In this document: piece after piece, positions 45,401 through 54,600 of the stretch
How positions within the stretch are numbered: the stretch's first letter is position 1
How the letters are laid out: each line of letters begins with the position of its first letter
Source: Chloroflexota bacterium
GTDB taxonomy: Bacteria > Chloroflexota > Anaerolineae > Anaerolineales > Villigracilaceae
Reading direction: 5' to 3'
Assembly: GCA_021787595.1 (NCBI GenBank)
Contig: JAJYLQ010000003.1
Coordinates: 144,852 to 208,851 of the forward strand
DNA: 64,000 nt
Made by a program: the position numbers and the translations under genes
Notes under the pieces: model-generated
Seen by the model: the letters and a program-made list of their open reading frames with translations, nothing else
The model's database searches: none
Told to the model about the DNA's origin: nothing

Positions 45401-47428
45401 ACGGTCACCGTTACCGACACATTGCCCTCCGGCCTCACCGCCACCGCCATCAGCGGCACAGGTTGGACGTGTGCGCTTGGCACGCTGACCTGCACGCGCA
45501 CGGACGTGTTGGCAGCGGGATCAAGCTACGATGACATCACTCTGACAGTTGATGTTGCCAATAATGCCAGTTCTTCCATCACGAACACCGCTTCGGTTTC
45601 TGGTGGAGGCGAGACCAATACCTCCAACGACACAGCCAGCGACGTAACCACCGTTGGGCAGCTTCCTGATTTGACAATCACCAAGACGCACATTGGCAGC
45701 TTCACTCAAGGTCAAACGGGTGCGCAATACACGATCACGGTCACGAACAGCGGCTCTGCATCCACCAATGGATCAACGGTCACTGTTACCGACACATTGC
45801 CCTCCAGCCTCACCGCCACTGCCATGAGCGGCACAGGTTGGACGTGTGCGCTTGGCACACTCACTTGTACGCGCACGGACGTGTTGACAGTAACTTCCAG
45901 CTATCCATCTATCACCCTCACGGTGGATGTCGCCAATAATGCCGGTTCTTCCATCACGAATACCGCCTCAGTGTCCGGCGGAGGCGAAACCAATACATCC
46001 AACGACACAGCCAGCGATGTGACCACCGTTGGGCAACTTCCCGACCTGACGATAACGAAGACACACACTGGTAACTTCGCTCAAGATCAGACGGGCGCGC
46101 AGTACACGATCACCGTCTCGAACAGCGGTTCCGCATCCACCGACGGGTCAATGGTCACCGTTACCGACACATTGCCCTCCGGTCTGACCGCCACTGCCAT
46201 GAGCGGCACGGGTTGGACATGTACGCTCGGCACGCTGACCTGCACGCGCACGGACGTGTTGACAGTAACTTCCAGCTATCCAAATATTACTCTCACCGTA
46301 GATGTTGCCGGCAACGCGGCATCTTCCTTGACGAATACCGTAACCGTTTCCGGTGGAGGCGAGACGAACACATCCAACGACACAGCCAACGACGTAACCA
46401 CCATCGAACCGCCGCTGTCCATTGTCAGCAGCGGCATTGACGGACAACCCGGAAATGTCAGCGTTACGGATAATGGCTCCTACACAACCCAGTTCACCGG
46501 TCTGACCATCACCTTCAATCGCGATGTCAACAACTCCGGCGGCGGCACAGGCGCAGACGATGTCACCAACCCGGCCAACTACCTGCTCATCCAAACCGGG
46601 ACGAACGGCATCTACGACACCACGTCCTGCAAGGGCGGTCTTTCCGGCGATGACGTTCAAATCCCAATCGGACCCGTCACCTACTCCAACAACGGCGGCA
46701 GCGGACCCTTCACCGCAACCATCACCGTGAATAATGGCACGCCGCTTCCGCTCGGACAATACCGGCTCTTCGTCTGCGGGACAACTTCGATCACTGACCT
46801 GGCTGGGAATCCGCTCAACGGCGGCGTGGACACGCAAGTCACGTTCTTGATCACCAACCAGAGTTCGAACGGCGGTCAAGGAAACGGCAATGGAGGCAGC
46901 TCAGGACTCTTGCCCGTCACAGGCTTCGCGCCAAATGTCGTCACGTCGCTGCCAGCGCGACCTAACGCGCTCAAATACAGTGATCTGGGCGATGCGTGGA
47001 TCGAAATCCCTTCGCTGGGGGTGAAAGCTTCGATCACAGGCATCCCGCAAACGGATAACGGCTGGAACCTGACCTGGCTGTACAAGCAGGTGGGCTGGCT
47101 GCAAGGCACATCCTTCCCCACCTGGAATGGAAACTCTGTTCTCACCGCTCACGTTTATAACGCGGACGGCACGCCCGGGCTGTTCGTCAATTTGAAGGAG
47201 TTGAGTTACGACCAGCAGATCATCGTCCACGTGGATGGGACGCGCTACATTTATGCCGTGCGCGCCAACCAGGCGCTTTCGCCCAATGACACCCATTGGG
47301 TCTTCCAGCATGAAGACACCTCCTGGCTGACGCTGCTGACCTGTGAAGATTACAACCCAGGCTCGAACACGTATCGGTATCGCCGCGCCGTGCGGGCGGT
47401 GCTGGTAAAAGTCGAAACCGGACCATAA
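42488..47428 (+). CDS. Giant secreted adhesin: beta-helix, DUF11 repeats, LPVTG motif and C-terminal sortase domain
   Basis: 1646 residues. Signal peptide (residues 1-49, ending AYA). A right-handed beta-helix (about 50-400) opens with CSLRGAVIFANA and has GGGIYNESG-type turns and TNNWWG. Two CARDB/DUF11-like domains (about 515-810) precede four DUF11 repeats of about 124 residues (810-1307), each starting PDLTITKTH. Then an SbsA-like Ig domain (1310-1460), a Gly/Asn linker, LPVTGF at 1475-1480, and a sortase domain (about 1490-1646) with His1555 (VLTAHVY), Cys1619 (LTLLTC) and Arg1632/1633 ([12 protein letters not shown]). The substrate motif and the enzyme are thus on one chain. There is no hydrophobic tail after LPVTG. 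AAAGGA precedes the ATG. Confidence 0.88.
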   Translation: MPHTLIGLITSIVKSREKASLSRFISIFLAASTLAVSVFTVMPVQPAYAATINVDRTDDPAVSTAGSGAAACTVAANDCSLRGAVIFANANPGTTINIPAGTYTLSIDGSSEAGNCGDATIGDLDIAGNNTTITGAGSASTIIQQTTSHDRVICVDQFLVGNFNFSMSGVTIEGGKETFGVGGGGMISGSQGDSVTLSDVIFQNNQTSGGGSPVGGGVGHSGGSFSCTNCKFLNNTSAGSGGGLYLSANYTGCTHPCAGTFTITGSTFSGNTAAGNGGGLITTQGNSYSVTNSTFTNNTAQSAAGGGGGIYNESGTLTANYNTFTGNQATATANGNAISSPDGGGADITANFNRIVSNSGSSTDFHGGSGSTAAITNNWWGCDGGPGTTGCDTVGGSGTNTYNPWIVLKTTASPSTVNYGDSTTLTTSFLQNSSGGTLTAGDVFTLIGLPVTWTNAAHGTLSNQQTTIQPNGTATATFTAGSTSADCGNVGSTEAEVDNVQSGDTTATASITINCPDLQAGKTNNVSGATQLPNTWTWTLTGTNSGTGYAAYTNGQTILTDNLPNSNISYGTVTENNVSGVAGTISCSINGTDDLICTANGSVNVNSSGSFTVSFTATPTTSATYSNPRASGACAIDPNNNIPETNDSNNACSDSVTVTAPDLTVTKSDNVSGTTTTGNNWTWKLHVANSSASATAGFTNGQTILTDELDNSGNLTYGAPSAGSGTNITNIGNVSCSITSNTLTCSATGTVVVGTSGSFDVTFTTTPGAVGTYTNPRSGGTCAVDPNNVVAESDESNNNCNTDSVTVTAPDLTITKTHTGNFTQGQTGAQYTITVTNSGSASTDGSMVTVTDTLPSGLTATAISGTGWTCTLGTLTCTRTDVLNATSSYPNITLTVDVANNAASSLTNQANVSGGGEVNTANDSASDPTNINQLPDLTITKTHTGNFTQGQTGAQYTITVSNNGSASTDGSTVTVTDTLPSGLTATAISGTGWTCALGTLTCTRTDVLAAGSSYDDITLTVDVANNASSSITNTASVSGGGETNTSNDTASDVTTVGQLPDLTITKTHIGSFTQGQTGAQYTITVTNSGSASTNGSTVTVTDTLPSSLTATAMSGTGWTCALGTLTCTRTDVLTVTSSYPSITLTVDVANNAGSSITNTASVSGGGETNTSNDTASDVTTVGQLPDLTITKTHTGNFAQDQTGAQYTITVSNSGSASTDGSMVTVTDTLPSGLTATAMSGTGWTCTLGTLTCTRTDVLTVTSSYPNITLTVDVAGNAASSLTNTVTVSGGGETNTSNDTANDVTTIEPPLSIVSSGIDGQPGNVSVTDNGSYTTQFTGLTITFNRDVNNSGGGTGADDVTNPANYLLIQTGTNGIYDTTSCKGGLSGDDVQIPIGPVTYSNNGGSGPFTATITVNNGTPLPLGQYRLFVCGTTSITDLAGNPLNGGVDTQVTFLITNQSSNGGQGNGNGGSSGLLPVTGFAPNVVTSLPARPNALKYSDLGDAWIEIPSLGVKASITGIPQTDNGWNLTWLYKQVGWLQGTSFPTWNGNSVLTAHVYNADGTPGLFVNLKELSYDQQIIVHVDGTRYIYAVRANQALSPNDTHWVFQHEDTSWLTLLTCEDYNPGSNTYRYRRAVRAVLVKVETGP

Positions 47429-47484
47429 ACAATTAGTCCCATCCGATCTTTCGTCATTCAAAAGATAATTCCATCTGCGGTTGG

Positions 47485-47521
47485 TCAGACTTCCGAAAAG
47501 GGTAGGACTTCGGAAGTCTGA
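47485..47521 (+). terminator. Long perfect hairpin after adhesin 1
   Basis: 13-bp perfect stem TCAGACTTCCGAA/TTCGGAAGTCTGA, 11-base loop, then ATTGTTAT. It probably ends adhesin transcription. It also lies just before the Crp/Fnr gene's TAAAAT box (47540-47545), so an operator role is possible. Confidence 0.6.
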
Positions 47522-47565
47522 TTGTTATAGGAAACAGGATAAAATGGAATTGGAAACGAGATGCT

Positions 47566-48255
47566 TTGCTGACGAGCGAACAGCTGCGGCTTTATCCTCT
47601 CTTTGCCGGGCTGAGTGATGCGGAACTGGAACAAATCACTCCCCGCCTGGTCAAGCGCACCTTTGCCAAGGGCGCGTACTTGTTTCACCCCGGCAACCCC
47701 GGCTTGAGTATTTATCTGATCGAATCCGGGCTGGTGCGCGAATTCTTTACCAACACGCGGGGCGAGGAATTTATGTTGTACCTGTTCGGTCCGCGCTCCG
47801 TGGTGGGACTTCCCGTACTACAGGTTGGCCAGATTCGGATGGTGGGCGCGGCGGCGCACGAGGATACCGTTGTTTGGGTCATTTCGCAGGAGGATATGTT
47901 GCGATTCATACAGCGCTTTCCAAAACTCCTGTTCAATGCCTACCTGGATGTCACCGAGAGTTTGAGATTGGTTGGGTCACAAACTCAGGCGCTGCTTTTC
48001 CTCAGTTTGAACGGACGGTTGGCGAATCTATTCCTGCATCTGACAAGGAAGGACAAAAACGAGAACGTGGATGAGATCGAACTGCCCTTGAGTCAAGCGG
48101 AGGTGGCGAGCTGGGTAGGCGCCAGCCGCGGACCGGTTAATCGTGCCTTGAACAAAATGCAGGCGCAGGGTCTGATCCGAGTGAGCGGGAAAAAGATCGT
48201 CCTCCTCGATCGGGAGGGATTGGCACGCATGGCAGAGGGACCCACGCGGGCGTAG
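47566..48255 (+). CDS. Crp/Fnr family transcriptional regulator
   Basis: 229 residues. Cyclic-nucleotide-binding-like beta barrel (about 8-120: LYPLFAGLSDAELEQI, GAYLFHPGNPGLSIYLIESG), a dimer helix, and a Crp-type helix-turn-helix (LPLSQAEVASWVGASRGPVNRALNKMQAQGLI, given in part; about 170-205). No N-terminal Cys cluster, so it is not an Fe-S sensor; the ligand is unknown. The start is TTG at 47566. It lies between the two adhesin genes, and CRP-like palindromes lie just downstream of it. Confidence 0.88.
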   Translation: MLTSEQLRLYPLFAGLSDAELEQITPRLVKRTFAKGAYLFHPGNPGLSIYLIESGLVREFFTNTRGEEFMLYLFGPRSVVGLPVLQVGQIRMVGAAAHEDTVVWVISQEDMLRFIQRFPKLLFNAYLDVTESLRLVGSQTQALLFLSLNGRLANLFLHLTRKDKNENVDEIELPLSQAEVASWVGASRGPVNRALNKMQAQGLIRVSGKKIVLLDREGLARMAEGPTRA

Positions 48256-48256
48256 G

Positions 48257-48272
48257 TGTGACCAACAGCACA
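48257..48272 (+). promoter_or_regulatory. CRP-like half-conserved site
   Basis: TGTGACCAACAGCACA fits the classic TGTGA-N6-TCACA pattern with one mismatch. Its centre is about 64 bases before the predicted start of the next transcript. Confidence 0.4.
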
Positions 48273-48278
48273 GTTTTC

Positions 48279-48296
48279 CTGTAACCTAGGTTACAG
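48279..48296 (+). promoter_or_regulatory. Perfect 18-bp palindrome, predicted Crp/Fnr operator
   Basis: CTGTAACCTAGGTTACAG is a perfect palindrome containing GTA-N8-TAC, the NtcA-like form of Crp/Fnr sites. Its centre is about 41 bases upstream of the predicted transcription start (TAGAAT at 48316-48321), the class II activator position. Confidence 0.6.
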
Positions 48297-48315
48297 CGGA
48301 ATTCAGGGAGGCAAT

Positions 48316-48321
48316 GTAGAA
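48316..48321 (+). promoter_or_regulatory. -10 element of the NHLP/adhesin-2 operon
   Basis: TGTAGAAT, with TAGAAT at 48316-48321, places transcription start near 48328. No -35 match is seen, as expected for an activator-dependent promoter. Confidence 0.5.
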
Positions 48322-48351
48322 TGGCGCTTGTTTTCAACAAAAGAGAATCGT

Positions 48352-48570
48352 ATGTCAAAAGAAATCATGGAATACGTGATCGGCAAAGCCGTCCTAGAGG
48401 CGGAGTTCCGCGAGGCGCTGCTGGCAAAACCTGACCAGACGTTAGCCGCGTTCGATCTGAGCGAGGCGGAGAAATCCAGCCTCAAGCGCATGGACAGCGA
48501 AACGCTGGAGGCTTTGGCGAGAGCGTTGAGTGTGCCCGCCCACGAAAAAGTTGTGAAGGCGGGGTCGTAG
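48352..48570 (+). CDS. Os1348-type NHLP clan protein (nitrile-hydratase-like leader peptide)
   Basis: 72 residues. The pattern [24 protein letters not shown]-like (given in part) followed by [21 protein letters not shown] matches the Os1348 family of NHLP proteins, which are leader parts of ribosomal-peptide precursors. There is no Gly-Gly site and almost no core after the leader, and no modifying enzyme lies nearby. AGAGAA precedes the ATG. It lies 32 bases before the 2871-residue adhesin gene and should share its transcript. Confidence 0.8.
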   Translation: MSKEIMEYVIGKAVLEAEFREALLAKPDQTLAAFDLSEAEKSSLKRMDSETLEALARALSVPAHEKVVKAGS

Positions 48571-48602
48571 CGATTCCGCAACACTGTTCAGGGAAGAAGA
48601 AA

Positions 48603-51600
48603 ATGCAAACTTGGTTCTCACATCATCTCGACCGACCGCGCCTCATTGCGTTGATCGTGCTAGCTATCCTTGGCGCGATGGCGGTGCCGGCGCGCATCGC
48701 GCACGCGGCGAGTTGCACCGTCACCAGCAACGCGGACAGCGGCGCGGGTTCGCTGCGCGAAACAATTGGCGACGCGAGTTGTGACACTATCACCTTCAAC
48801 GGCGACATGACTATCACGCTCGTCAGCACGCTGGCGATTAGCCGCAACGTAACGATTGACGGCGCGGGACACAATGTCACCATCAGCGGCAACAACGCCG
48901 TGGGCGTGTTCTACGTCAACTCCGGCGTTACCTTCAACCTGAACCAACTGACCGTGACGAAGGGCAACCGCGCGGACTATGGCGGCGGCATCGACAACTA
49001 TGGCACACTGAATGTGACAAACAGCACCTTCTCCGGCAACAGCGCAAGCAATGGCGGCGGCATCATGAATTGGACGGGCGGTACGGTCAACGTGACGAAC
49101 AGCACCTTCTCCGGCAACAGCGCAAGCAATGGCGGCGGTGGCATCGGCAATGGGGGCACGCTGAATGTGACGAACAGCACCTTCTCCGGCAACACCACAC
49201 TGACCAACTACGGCGGCGGTATCGCCAATGGGGGCACGGCGACGTTCAACAACAGCATCGTTGCCAACAGTCCGAGCGGCGGCAACTGCTATGGGACTAT
49301 CGTCGGCTCGAATAATCTAGCGGACGATGCAAGTTGCGGCGCTGGCTTTACCAATTCATCTTCGATTCTCCTGGGCACGCTCGGCAACTATGGCGGCAGC
49401 ACACAAACCATTCCGCTCTTGCCTGGCTCGTCCGCGATTGACACGGGCAATGATGCAATCGCTGCGGCAGCGCCCGTCAACGACCTTGACCAACGCGGTG
49501 TAGTGCGTCCGCAAGGTCCGCACTCCGATATCGGCGCGTTTGAAGTTGCCTGCTCTATCACCGTCACCAACGCGAACGACAGCGGCGCGGGTTCGCTGCG
49601 CGACGCGATTGGGAACGTGTGCGACAACGGCACCATCACCTTCAACGGTGACATGACCATCACGCTCGCCAGCACGCTGACGATTGCCAATAACGTGACG
49701 ATAGACGGCGCGGGACACAATGTCACCATCAGCGGCAACAACGCCGTGGGCGTGTTCTACGTCAACTCCGGCGTTACCTTCAACCTGAACCAACTGACCG
49801 TGACGAAGGGCAATAGCGCGGGCTTTGGCGGCGGCATCGACAACTATGGCACACTGAATGTGACGAACAGCACCTTCTCCGGCAACAGCGCAAGCAATGG
49901 CGGCGGCATCATGAATTGGACGGGCGGTACGGTCAACGTGACGAACAGCACCTTCTCCGGCAACAGCGCAAGCAATGGCGGCGGTGGCATCGGCAATGGG
50001 GGCACGCTGAATGTGACGAACAGCACCTTCTCCGGCAACACTGCGACCTCCAACGGCGGCGGTATCGCCAATGGGGGCACGGCGACGTTCAACAACAGCA
50101 TCGTTGCCAACAGTCCGAGCGGCGGCAACTGCTATGGGACTATCGGCGGCGCGAATAATCTAGCGGACGATGCAAGTTGCGGTACTGGCTTTACCAATTC
50201 GTCTTCGATTCTCCTGGGCACGCTCGGCAATTACGGCGGCAGCACGCAAACCTTCGCGTTGCTCCCAGGTTCTGCGGCGATTGACGCGACGAGCACAAAC
50301 TGTCCAACCACCGACCAACGCGGTGTCACACGCTCTTCGCCCGCGTGCGACATCGGCGCGTTTGAATCGCGCGGCTTTACGTTGACGAAAACCGGCGGCG
50401 ACAACCAAAGCACGCCTCCCAACACCGCGTTCGCGAATCCACTTGGCTTAACGGTGACGGCGAACAATGCGAGCGAACCGGTGGACGGCGGCAAAGTGAC
50501 GTTCACCGCGCCATCCTCGGGCGCCAGCACGAATCCCGCGACGAACATCGCGACGATTGCCGCAGGCGGCGCAGTTTCACAAAGCGTCACTGCGAACGCG
50601 ACGACTGGCTCGTACTACGTGACCGCGAGCGCGACCGGCGTCGCGACGCCCGTGCAATTCGCGCTGTCGAATAAATCCAACTCGACGACGACGGTCACAT
50701 CAACGCCGAATCCATCCACGTTCGGACAAACGGTCACCTTCACCGCGACTGTTGCGCCCAGCGCGGCAACCGGCACGGTGACATTCCAGGACAATGGCGT
50801 GAACATCGTGGGATGCGTCAATGTGAATTTGAATGCGGGGCAAGCAACCTGCGCGACCTCATCGCTCCTGATTGGCGATCACAATATCACCGCGCAGTAC
50901 GGCGGCGATGCGAACTATAACGCGAGCACATCGAGCAACTATCCGCAAAGGGTCACCTGCTCCAGCGCGGTCACCGTCACGAACGCGAACGACGACGGCG
51001 CGGGTTCGCTGCGCCAAGCGATTGCGGGCGTGTGCGCGAACGGCACGATTACTTTTAACGGCGATTACACCATCCGCCTTGCGAGTACATTGACGATTGG
51101 CAGTAACATGACGATTGACGGCGCGGGATACGCGGTCGCCATCAGCGGCGACACGAATGGCGACGGCATCGGCGATGTGAGCGTGTTCTACGTCAACTCG
51201 CACGTTACCTTCAACCTGAATCAACTGACCGTGACGAAGGGCAAGGGCGATTTAGGCGGCGGCATTTTCAACGTTGGCACGCTGAATGTGACGAACAGCA
51301 CCTTCTCCGGCAACACCGCGACCTCCGACGGTGGCGGCATCTACAACAACGGTGGTAATGCCATTATCACGAACAGCACCTTCTCCGGCAACACCGCGAC
51401 CTCCGACGGCGGCGGCATCTACAACAACGGTGGTAGTAATGCCACTATCACGAACAGCACCTTCTCCGGCAACACCGCGGGCGGTTTGGGCGGCGGCATC
51501 GTCAACGACTTGGGCGCGGCGATGAAATTTTACAACAGCGTCGTCGCCAACAGCAGCAGCGGCGGCAACTGCACCGGTGCCATCGGCGGTGGCTCCAATA

Positions 51601-54600
51601 ACTTGGCAGATGATGGCACTTGTGGTTCAAGTTTCACTAACTCTTCGTCCATCCTGCTTGGTGCACTGGGCAACTACGGCGGAGAGACGGCGACCGTCCC
51701 CCTACTGCCCGGTTCTGCGGCGATTGATGCGGGCGATGCGACCTACTGCACCATCGGCAGCGACCAGCGCGGCGTGAGTTACGTCGGCGCCTGCGACATC
51801 GGCGCGTTTGAATCGCGCGGATTTACGCTGGGCAATCTCACCGGCACGCCGCAAAGCGCGGCAATCAACACCGCGTTCGCGAATCCACTTGGCTTGACGG
51901 TGACGGCGAACAATGCCAGCGAACCAGTCGCGGGCGGCAAGGTCACATTTGCAGGATCACTTACCGGCGCAAGCACGAATCCCATCACTACCACCGCGAC
52001 GATTGCCGCAGGCGGCGCGGTTTCACAAAGCGTCACTGCGAACGCGACGACTGGCTCGTACAACGTTACCGCGAGCGCGACCGGCGTTGTGACGCCCGCG
52101 CAATTCGCGCTGACCAATAGCCAAACGCTGCCCAATGCCACAACGAATGCCGCGTCTTCCATTACCTCCACCGGCGCAACCTTGAACGGCATGGTCAATG
52201 CCAATAATGCCAGCACCACCGTGACCTTCGAATATGGTTTGGATACAAGTTACGGCACAACCGTCACCGCCGATCAAAGCCCGGTCACTGGCACGACGGA
52301 TACCGCTGTCAGCAAAGCCATCACGGGTCTCACGCCCAACACCACCTATCACTTCCGCGTCGATGCAACGAACAGCGGCGGAAGGACTAATGGGCTCGAT
52401 CAAACCTTCACTACGAGCGCGGCTGCTCCCAATGCCACAACGAATGCGGCAACTTCGATTACATCCACTGGCGCAACCTTGAATGGCACGGTCAATGCCA
52501 ACAACAACAGCACCACCGTGACCTTTGATTATGGTTTGAGCACTGGTTACGGTTCAAGCCTCACCGCCGATCAAAGTCCGGTCACTGGCGCCACCGATAC
52601 CGCAGTCAGCAAAGCCATCACGGGTCTCACGCCAAACACTACTTATCACTTCCGCGTCGATGCAACGAACAGCGCGGGAACAACAGACGGGCTTGACCAA
52701 ACCTTCACCACGAGCGCGGCTGCTCCCAATGCCACCACCAACACAGCGACTTCGATTACATCCACAGGCGCGACCTTGAACGGAACAGTCAATGCCAATA
52801 ACGACAGCACCACCGTAACGTTTGATTATGGATTGGATACCAGTTATGGTTCAAGCGTCACCGCCGATCAAAGCCCGGTCAGCGGCAATACCGATACCGC
52901 CGTCAGCAAAGCCATCACGGGTCTGACGCCAAACACCACCTATCACTTCCGCGTGGATGCAACGAACAGCGGCGGAACGACTGATGGACTCGATCAAACC
53001 TTCACTACGAGCGCGGTTGCTCCTACTGCCACAACCAACGCGGCGACTTCGATTACAGCCACCGACGCAACCTTGAACGGCACGGTCAACGCCAACAACG
53101 ACAGCACCGCCGTGACCTTCGAGTATGGTTTGGATACCAGTTATGGAACGACTGTCACTGCCGATCAAAGCCCGGTCAGCGGCAATACCGATACCGCCGT
53201 CAGCAAAGCCATCACGGGTCTCACACCCAACACCACTTATCACTTCCGCGTGGATGCAACGAATAGCGCGGGAACAACTGATGGGCCTGACCAAACTTTC
53301 ACCACTACCAATCCCGCCGCCGACTTTGTCATCACGGTCAAGACGGATAACCCGGGAAGTTCTTCCAGCACCCAGTTCACCATTCCCACCTTAGGTAGTG
53401 GATACAACTATAACGTGGACTGCAACAACGATGGAACGCTGGAAGCCACCGGTGTGACAGGAAACTACACCTGCAATTACGCCACCGCCGGAACCTACAC
53501 CATCCGCATCGAAGACAACACGGGCGCGGGGACGGGCTTCCCCAGAATCTACTTCAGTAGTGGCGGCGACGATCAAAAACTGCTGACCATCCAGCAGTGG
53601 GGCACGGGCAAATGGACTTCGATGAATTCAGCATTTTATGGATGCTCCAACATGACCATGACCGCCACCGACAGCCCCGATCTCTCCGGCGTGACCGACA
53701 TGAGCGGCATGTTCAAATTCACCGACGTCTTCAACGGGAACATCGGCAGTTGGAACACCAGCCATGTGACCGACATGAGTTACATGTTTGCCGGTGCCAG
53801 TGCCTTCGATCAGAACATTGGCAGTTGGAACACCAGTAGCGTGACCAATATGAGCGGCATGTTCGGCGACGCCAGCAGTTTTAACCAGAACATCAGCAGT
53901 TGGAACACCAGTAGCGTGACCGACATGAGCAATATGTTCGTGGCTGCCAGCGCCTTCAACCAAAACATCGGAAGCTGGAACACCGGCAACGTGATCAACA
54001 TGTTCGACATGTTCGGCAACGCCAGCGCCTTCAACGGGAACATCGGCAGTTGGAACACCAGCAACGTGATCGAGGCGGCTTTCATGTTCGACGGAGCTAT
54101 CGCTTTCAACCAGAACATCGGCAGTTGGAACACCAGCCACGTGTACTGGATGAGTTATATGTTCGCCAATGCCTTCGCCTTCAACCAGAACCTCGGAAGT
54201 TGGAATGTCAGCACGCTGACCGACGCGACCAACATGTTCCAAAATACAAAATTATCCACCGCAAATTATGATGCACTGCTGAATGGCTGGAACGCGCAAA
54301 CCCTGCATTCAGGCGTGACTTTCAACGGCGGCAACAGCCAGTACTGCACGGGCGAAGCCGCACGCGCCAACATGATCTCCACCGATGGCTGGACAATCAC
54401 CGATGGCGGAAAGAACTGCACTGCTCCTACTGCGACTACAAATGCCGCTACTTCGATCACATCCACCGGCGCGACCCTGAACGGCACCGTCAATGCCAAT
54501 AATCAAAGCACCACCGTAACGTTTGATTATGGATTGGATACCAGTTACGGCTCAACCGTTACCGCCGATCAGAGTCCGGTCACCGGCACCACGGATACCG

